In this document: in pieces, positions 33,179 to 36,349 of the stretch
Numbering within the stretch: position 1 is the stretch's first letter
Layout: every line of letters begins with the position of its first letter
Assembly (NCBI GenBank): GCA_030656075.1
Contig: JAUSOT010000244.1
Span: forward strand, 1-36,349
Reading direction: 5' to 3'
From: Candidatus Cloacimonadales bacterium
GTDB taxonomy: Bacteria > Cloacimonadota > Cloacimonadia > Cloacimonadales > TCS61
DNA: 36,349 nucleotides
Translations under genes and position numbers: made by a program
Notes under the pieces: model-generated
Seen by the model: only the letters and a program-made list of their open reading frames with translations
What the model was told of the DNA's origin: nothing
Database searches by the model: none

Positions 33179-33781
33179 ATGAAAAAAATAATCATCATGA
33201 TTAGCGGTCGCGGCAGCAACATGCTGGCAATTGCTAGGAATGTTCAAACTGGAATACTGAAAAATATTTGTGAAATCCAAGCAGTGTTTTCCAATAACCC
33301 GGATGCAGCAGGATTGCAGAAAGCGTCAGAATTTGGCCTCCCGACTTATGTGATCGCATCCCGGGGCAAAAAGCGAAAAACATACAATTCTCTGCTTTTG
33401 GATTGGTTGAAATCACAGAATCCGGATTACATTGTTTTGGCTGGTTATATGAAAATTTTATCATCCGAAATCATTCGAGAATTTCCAAGAAGAATTGTAA
33501 ATATTCATCCGGCTGATACAGCTCAGCATCAGGGTTTACACGGCTATGATTGGGCCTGGGAAAATAAGTTGAAAGAAACAAAAATCACCGTACATTTCGT
33601 GGATGAAGGACTTGATACCGGTGAGATCATCGGGCAGAAAACCGTTGATCTAAAAACTGCTGAATCTTTGGAAGAAGTTGAAGAACGAGGATTGAAAGTA
33701 GAACATCAATTCTATAGCGAATGTTTGAAAAAGATATTCACCGCAAAGTCCGGAAAGGCGCAAAGGTTAAATTATAAATGA
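33179..33781 (+). CDS. purN: Phosphoribosylglycinamide formyltransferase
   Basis: This 200-residue enzyme formylates GAR using 10-formyltetrahydrofolate. ISGRGSNMLAIAR opens the protein; VLAGYMKIL, IVNIHPADTAQHQG and VDEGLDTGEIIGQK carry the catalytic Asn108, His110 and Asp146. The HPADTAQHQGLHGYDWAW loop differs from the usual HPSLLPAFPG wording, though the catalytic residues are kept. From base 33740 the last 13 residues (TAKSGKAQRLNYK) are read from the same AAAGGCGCAAAG repeat that is untranslated before purN and after purCE. GAGGTTAA precedes the ATG. PurT is not seen. Confidence 0.95.
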   Translation: MKKIIIMISGRGSNMLAIARNVQTGILKNICEIQAVFSNNPDAAGLQKASEFGLPTYVIASRGKKRKTYNSLLLDWLKSQNPDYIVLAGYMKILSSEIIREFPRRIVNIHPADTAQHQGLHGYDWAWENKLKETKITVHFVDEGLDTGEIIGQKTVDLKTAESLEEVEERGLKVEHQFYSECLKKIFTAKSGKAQRLNYK

Positions 33782-34016
33782 TTTCACTACACTGTCATCC
33801 TGAGGTGTCTTTTAGCCTGTCTTACGAAGGATCTCGTGGAATTCTTCTGGCTTTTCTTCTCGTCTTTCAATGGAGATTCTTACTGAGAACAACGTGCAAG
33901 AGACGTCAGAATGACAACTTTGTCCCCCTTGGAAGGGGGAATAAAAGGGGGTTTGCAAATTCGGAGTTTATTATTAATCTGATCAAACCTCTCGTACTTC
34001 CTTTACGAAGGGGGAG
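33740..34016 (+). repeat. Composite repeat block 3 (purN end to guaA)
   Basis: ACCGCAAAG...GGCGCAAAG (33740-33765, inside the purN coding end), TGTCATCCTGAG...CAGAATGAC element (33793-33915) and GTCCCCCTT...AAGGGGGAG element (33922-34016). Same three-part order as blocks 1 and 2. The gap contains no other feature apart from the guaA leader. Confidence 0.87.
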
Positions 34017-34043
34017 CTTAACTTTCGATAAATATGAGGATAA

Positions 34044-35825
34044 ATGAAGAAAATAGCAATAATTGATTTCGGTGGTCAGTACACCCACCTGATAGCACGA
34101 CGTATCCGTAACCTGGCCGTTTACAGCGAGATTTTCCACCCGGAAGAATTTGAAGTAACAAACGAAATTGTCGGCATCATCTTTTCCGGTGGACCACAAT
34201 CGGTGAATGCCGACGATGCCTATCGCATCAATATCAATGTGGAGAAGATCGAAATTCCCATTTTGGGAATTTGTTACGGTCATCAGATTCTGGCATCAAT
34301 GCTGGGTGGAATAATTGAAAGCGGAGAAAATAAAGAATATGGTTTCACGACGATTTCCTGTGAACCCGATTCGGTTCTTTTTGCCGGATTGGAATCCAAA
34401 CAATCTGTCTGGATGAGCCACGGTGATCATGTTTCAACTTTACCGGAAACATGCAGAATCACAGCATCTTCCGCTTCGATCAAAGTTGCCTCTTTTGAAT
34501 CTTTGGATCAAAAATTTTTTGGAGTGCAGTTCCATCCGGAGGTTACGCATACTACCAATGGTTTGAAAATGCTGGATAAATTTATCTCGGTTTGTACTGA
34601 AAAAAGAGATTGGAATCCGCAAAACTTTAAAGACACACTCATCCAACAAATCCGTGACGAAGCCAGAGGCAGGAAGCTGGTGCTGCTGCTTTCCGGCGGG
34701 GTAGATTCACTGGTTGCGTTGGAATTGTGCATCAAGGCTGTGGGAAATGAAAATGTTTTTTCCATTCACGTTGATACCGGTTTCATGCGGAAAAACGAAT
34801 CTTCAACAATCATGGATCATTACAAAAAACTGGGATTTAAAAACATCAAGATCATAAATGCTGAAGAATTGTATCTACACGAATTGAAGGGAGTTGTGGA
34901 ACCGGAAGCCAAGCGCTTGATCATTGGAAAATTGTTTGTGGATATTGCTAACGAAGAATTGAATAGATTGGAAGAAAAAGAAGTATTGATGCTGGTGCAG
35001 GGCACCATCTATCCTGATACAATTGAGAGCGGCTCCACGGATAAAGCTGCAAAAATTAAAACTCATCACAACCGCGTGAGTGAGATCGAAAAATTGATCG
35101 AAGCAGGCAGAATTATCGAGCCGATCAAAGAATTGTACAAAGACGAAGTTCGCAAACTGGGTGAAGAATTGGGATTGCCGCATAAACTGGTTCACCGTCA
35201 TCCTTTTCCCGGTCCGGGATTGGCAATTCGAGTCATCTGTTCCGACATAGATTTTCCGACTGATGATTATCTAATCGATAATGATAAATTAAATGAGATC
35301 CTGGCTGAATTTGGTTTGGCAGGAAAGATACTTCCCATCAAAAGTGTGGGTGTTCAAGGTGATTTCCGAACTTATCATCATCCGGCCGTGGTTTGGTTCA
35401 AGGACGGAATTAAACCGAATTGGAAAGTGTTGAAAACAGCAGCATCCAAAACGATTAATAAAGTTCAGTCGGTTAACCGTATTGTATTCTGCAATCAACC
35501 AATTGACCTTAAATTAGAAAAACTATACTTGGAAAAACCAGTGATTGATAAACTGCGGGAAGTCGATGCAATTCTGCGAGCCGAAACCGATCACATTTCT
35601 GAAATCTGGCAAATGCCGGTGGTGAGTTTACCGCTTTTCCATAATGAGAAACAGGCTTTCGTGATGCGACCTGTTTGCTCCACCGATGCCATGACAGCCA
35701 GTGTTTTTGAGATGGATTTTGCCGAATTTGAAAGGCTTTCCAAATTGATTCAAAAGATTGATGGAGTTGGGAATTTACTTTATGATGTGACTACCAAACC
35801 ACCGGGAACTATCGAGTGGGAATAA
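34044..35825 (+). CDS. guaA: GMP synthase (glutamine-hydrolysing), long form
   Basis: A 593-residue enzyme aminating XMP to GMP. The N-terminal class I amidotransferase has ICYGHQ (Cys77) and FHPEVT (His164, Glu166). The ATP pyrophosphatase has the P-loop LLSGGVDS (215-222) and HRHPFPGPGLAIRVIC. Usual bacterial GuaA is about 510-525 residues; the excess lies in the C-terminal dimerisation region, where LPIKSVGVQGDFRTYHHP, SVNRIVF and the last residues LLYDVTTKPPGTIEWE follow the layout of the long eukaryotic enzyme. ATGAGGATAA precedes the ATG. With guaB upstream, both GMP-branch genes are in the cluster. No terminator is obvious after the stop. Confidence 0.96.
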   Translation: MKKIAIIDFGGQYTHLIARRIRNLAVYSEIFHPEEFEVTNEIVGIIFSGGPQSVNADDAYRININVEKIEIPILGICYGHQILASMLGGIIESGENKEYGFTTISCEPDSVLFAGLESKQSVWMSHGDHVSTLPETCRITASSASIKVASFESLDQKFFGVQFHPEVTHTTNGLKMLDKFISVCTEKRDWNPQNFKDTLIQQIRDEARGRKLVLLLSGGVDSLVALELCIKAVGNENVFSIHVDTGFMRKNESSTIMDHYKKLGFKNIKIINAEELYLHELKGVVEPEAKRLIIGKLFVDIANEELNRLEEKEVLMLVQGTIYPDTIESGSTDKAAKIKTHHNRVSEIEKLIEAGRIIEPIKELYKDEVRKLGEELGLPHKLVHRHPFPGPGLAIRVICSDIDFPTDDYLIDNDKLNEILAEFGLAGKILPIKSVGVQGDFRTYHHPAVVWFKDGIKPNWKVLKTAASKTINKVQSVNRIVFCNQPIDLKLEKLYLEKPVIDKLREVDAILRAETDHISEIWQMPVVSLPLFHNEKQAFVMRPVCSTDAMTASVFEMDFAEFERLSKLIQKIDGVGNLLYDVTTKPPGTIEWE

Positions 35826-35830
35826 ATTAT

Positions 35831-35858
35831 TTGACTTTTTTTTAAAGTTATTTAGATA
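35831..35858 (+). promoter_or_regulatory. Likely promoter of the ABC substrate-binding protein gene
   Basis: TTGACT (35831-35836) and TAGATA (35853-35858) are spaced by 16 bases in an AT-rich stretch, about 30 bases before a strong GGAGG. This is the best sigma70-like pair seen in the window and suggests that the transporter gene is transcribed separately from guaA. Confidence 0.45.
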
Positions 35859-35889
35859 GTCTCAAATAGAAAATTATCTGGAGGATATG

Positions 35890-36349
35890 ATGAAAAAGGG
35901 GTTTGTATTAAGTATAGCAGTAATAATGATTATTTCTTCTTTGGGATTTGTTGGGTGCTCAAAAAAAGACAATGTGATCAAAATTGGGTCAATTCTACCG
36001 TTGACAGGTGATGCTGCAGTTTATGGGCAATGGGCGAAACAGGGTCTTGAATTAGCTGTAAATGAATTGAATAATAATACAAATCAAAAGAAGAAGATTA
36101 AAATAATTTATGAAGATGATCAATGTGGTCCTCAAGCTGGAGTTAATTCGTATCATAAATTAGTTAATGTTGATAAAGTAAAAGTAATAATTGGTGCTCT
36201 CTGCAGTTCATCAACAATGGCTATAGAACCTTTAGCTAACAAAGATAAAGTTTTACTTTTTTCTCCTGGCTCATCTAGCCCATTATTATCAAATTCTGGT
36301 CCATATTTTTTCAGGAATTGGCCCTCTGATATATATGAAGGTGAATTTA
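35890..36349 (+). CDS. ABC transporter substrate-binding lipoprotein (branched-chain amino acid type), 3'-truncated
   Basis: An open frame running off the window, 153 codons seen. Two ATGs stand in tandem (35887, 35890); the second is better spaced from GGAGG at 35880-35884. The N-terminus is a lipoprotein signal: MKKGFVLSIAVIMIISSLGF followed by a VGC lipobox, so the protein should be membrane-anchored. It continues IKIGSILPLTGDAAVYGQWA, GLELAVNELN and VIIGALCSSSTMAIEPLANK, the pattern of periplasmic-binding fold type I (LivJ/Peripla_BP_6) proteins that bind amino acids, amides or urea-like ligands. The ligand cannot be told from this fragment. The gene is AT-rich compared with guaA. Permease genes presumably lie downstream. 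Confidence 0.85.
   Translation, partial: MKKGFVLSIAVIMIISSLGFVGCSKKDNVIKIGSILPLTGDAAVYGQWAKQGLELAVNELNNNTNQKKKIKIIYEDDQCGPQAGVNSYHKLVNVDKVKVIIGALCSSSTMAIEPLANKDKVLLFSPGSSSPLLSNSGPYFFRNWPSDIYEGEF

Noticed and set aside
33778-34047. 89-codon open frame between purN and guaA
   Set aside because: It lies entirely within composite repeat block 3; the translated sequence is only the repeat read in one frame.

Overview
The window is a bacterial nucleotide-biosynthesis supercluster: about 36 kb, every recognisable gene on the + strand, moderate to low GC. The secreted protein at 13998-18176 ends in a YPNPFNPST-type Por/FlgD-like sorting tail, and the gaps are full of palindromic repeats. Together these suggest a member of the Fibrobacteres-Chlorobi-Bacteroidetes sphere, most likely Cloacimonadota or a close relative. 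This is inferred from gene style and was not tested by phylogeny.

Layout. 1-3351: the end of a phosphoglucose/phosphomannose isomerase, metK with a terminator, and a class II glycerate 2-kinase. 3666-10875: de novo pyrimidine genes pyrD, pyrK, pyrC, a fused pyrE-pyrF, pyrB and pyrI, with a REP-associated tyrosine transposase (RAYT) and its paired REP elements wedged between pyrD and pyrK. 11116-13979: guaB and purM. 13998-19152: two accessory genes, a 1392-residue secreted multidomain transglutaminase-like protein and a Bro-N protein. 19253-35825: purine genes purSL, purQ, purH, a fused purC-purE, purD, purN and guaA, interrupted by a SIR2-domain gene (between purSL and purQ), a DUF559 nuclease gene in terminal inverted repeats, ridA and a class V PLP enzyme. 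35890-36349: the start of a branched-chain-amino-acid-type ABC substrate-binding lipoprotein with its own promoter.

The genes together supply most of UMP synthesis from carbamoyl phosphate, most of IMP synthesis after phosphoribosylamine, and IMP to XMP to GMP. carAB, purF, purB, purA and pyrG are not in the window. No purK is present, which fits the class II (CO2-using) look of the PurE domain.

Three themes stand out. (1) Four nucleotide enzymes have an architecture best known from eukaryotes: OPRT-OMPDC (UMPS-like), SAICAR synthase-AIR carboxylase (PAICS-like), a long GMP synthetase, and a trichomonad-like IMP dehydrogenase. (2) An AT-rich SIR2-like gene with a long unrecognised C-terminal region, a candidate anti-phage effector, sits inside the purSL-purQ pair and overlaps the TTG start of purQ. 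(3) Several families of palindromic repeats fill the gaps and have entered coding sequence: an in-frame insert in PurD, repeat-encoded tails on PyrC and PurN, and repeat-derived sequence in the sorting domain of the secreted protein.
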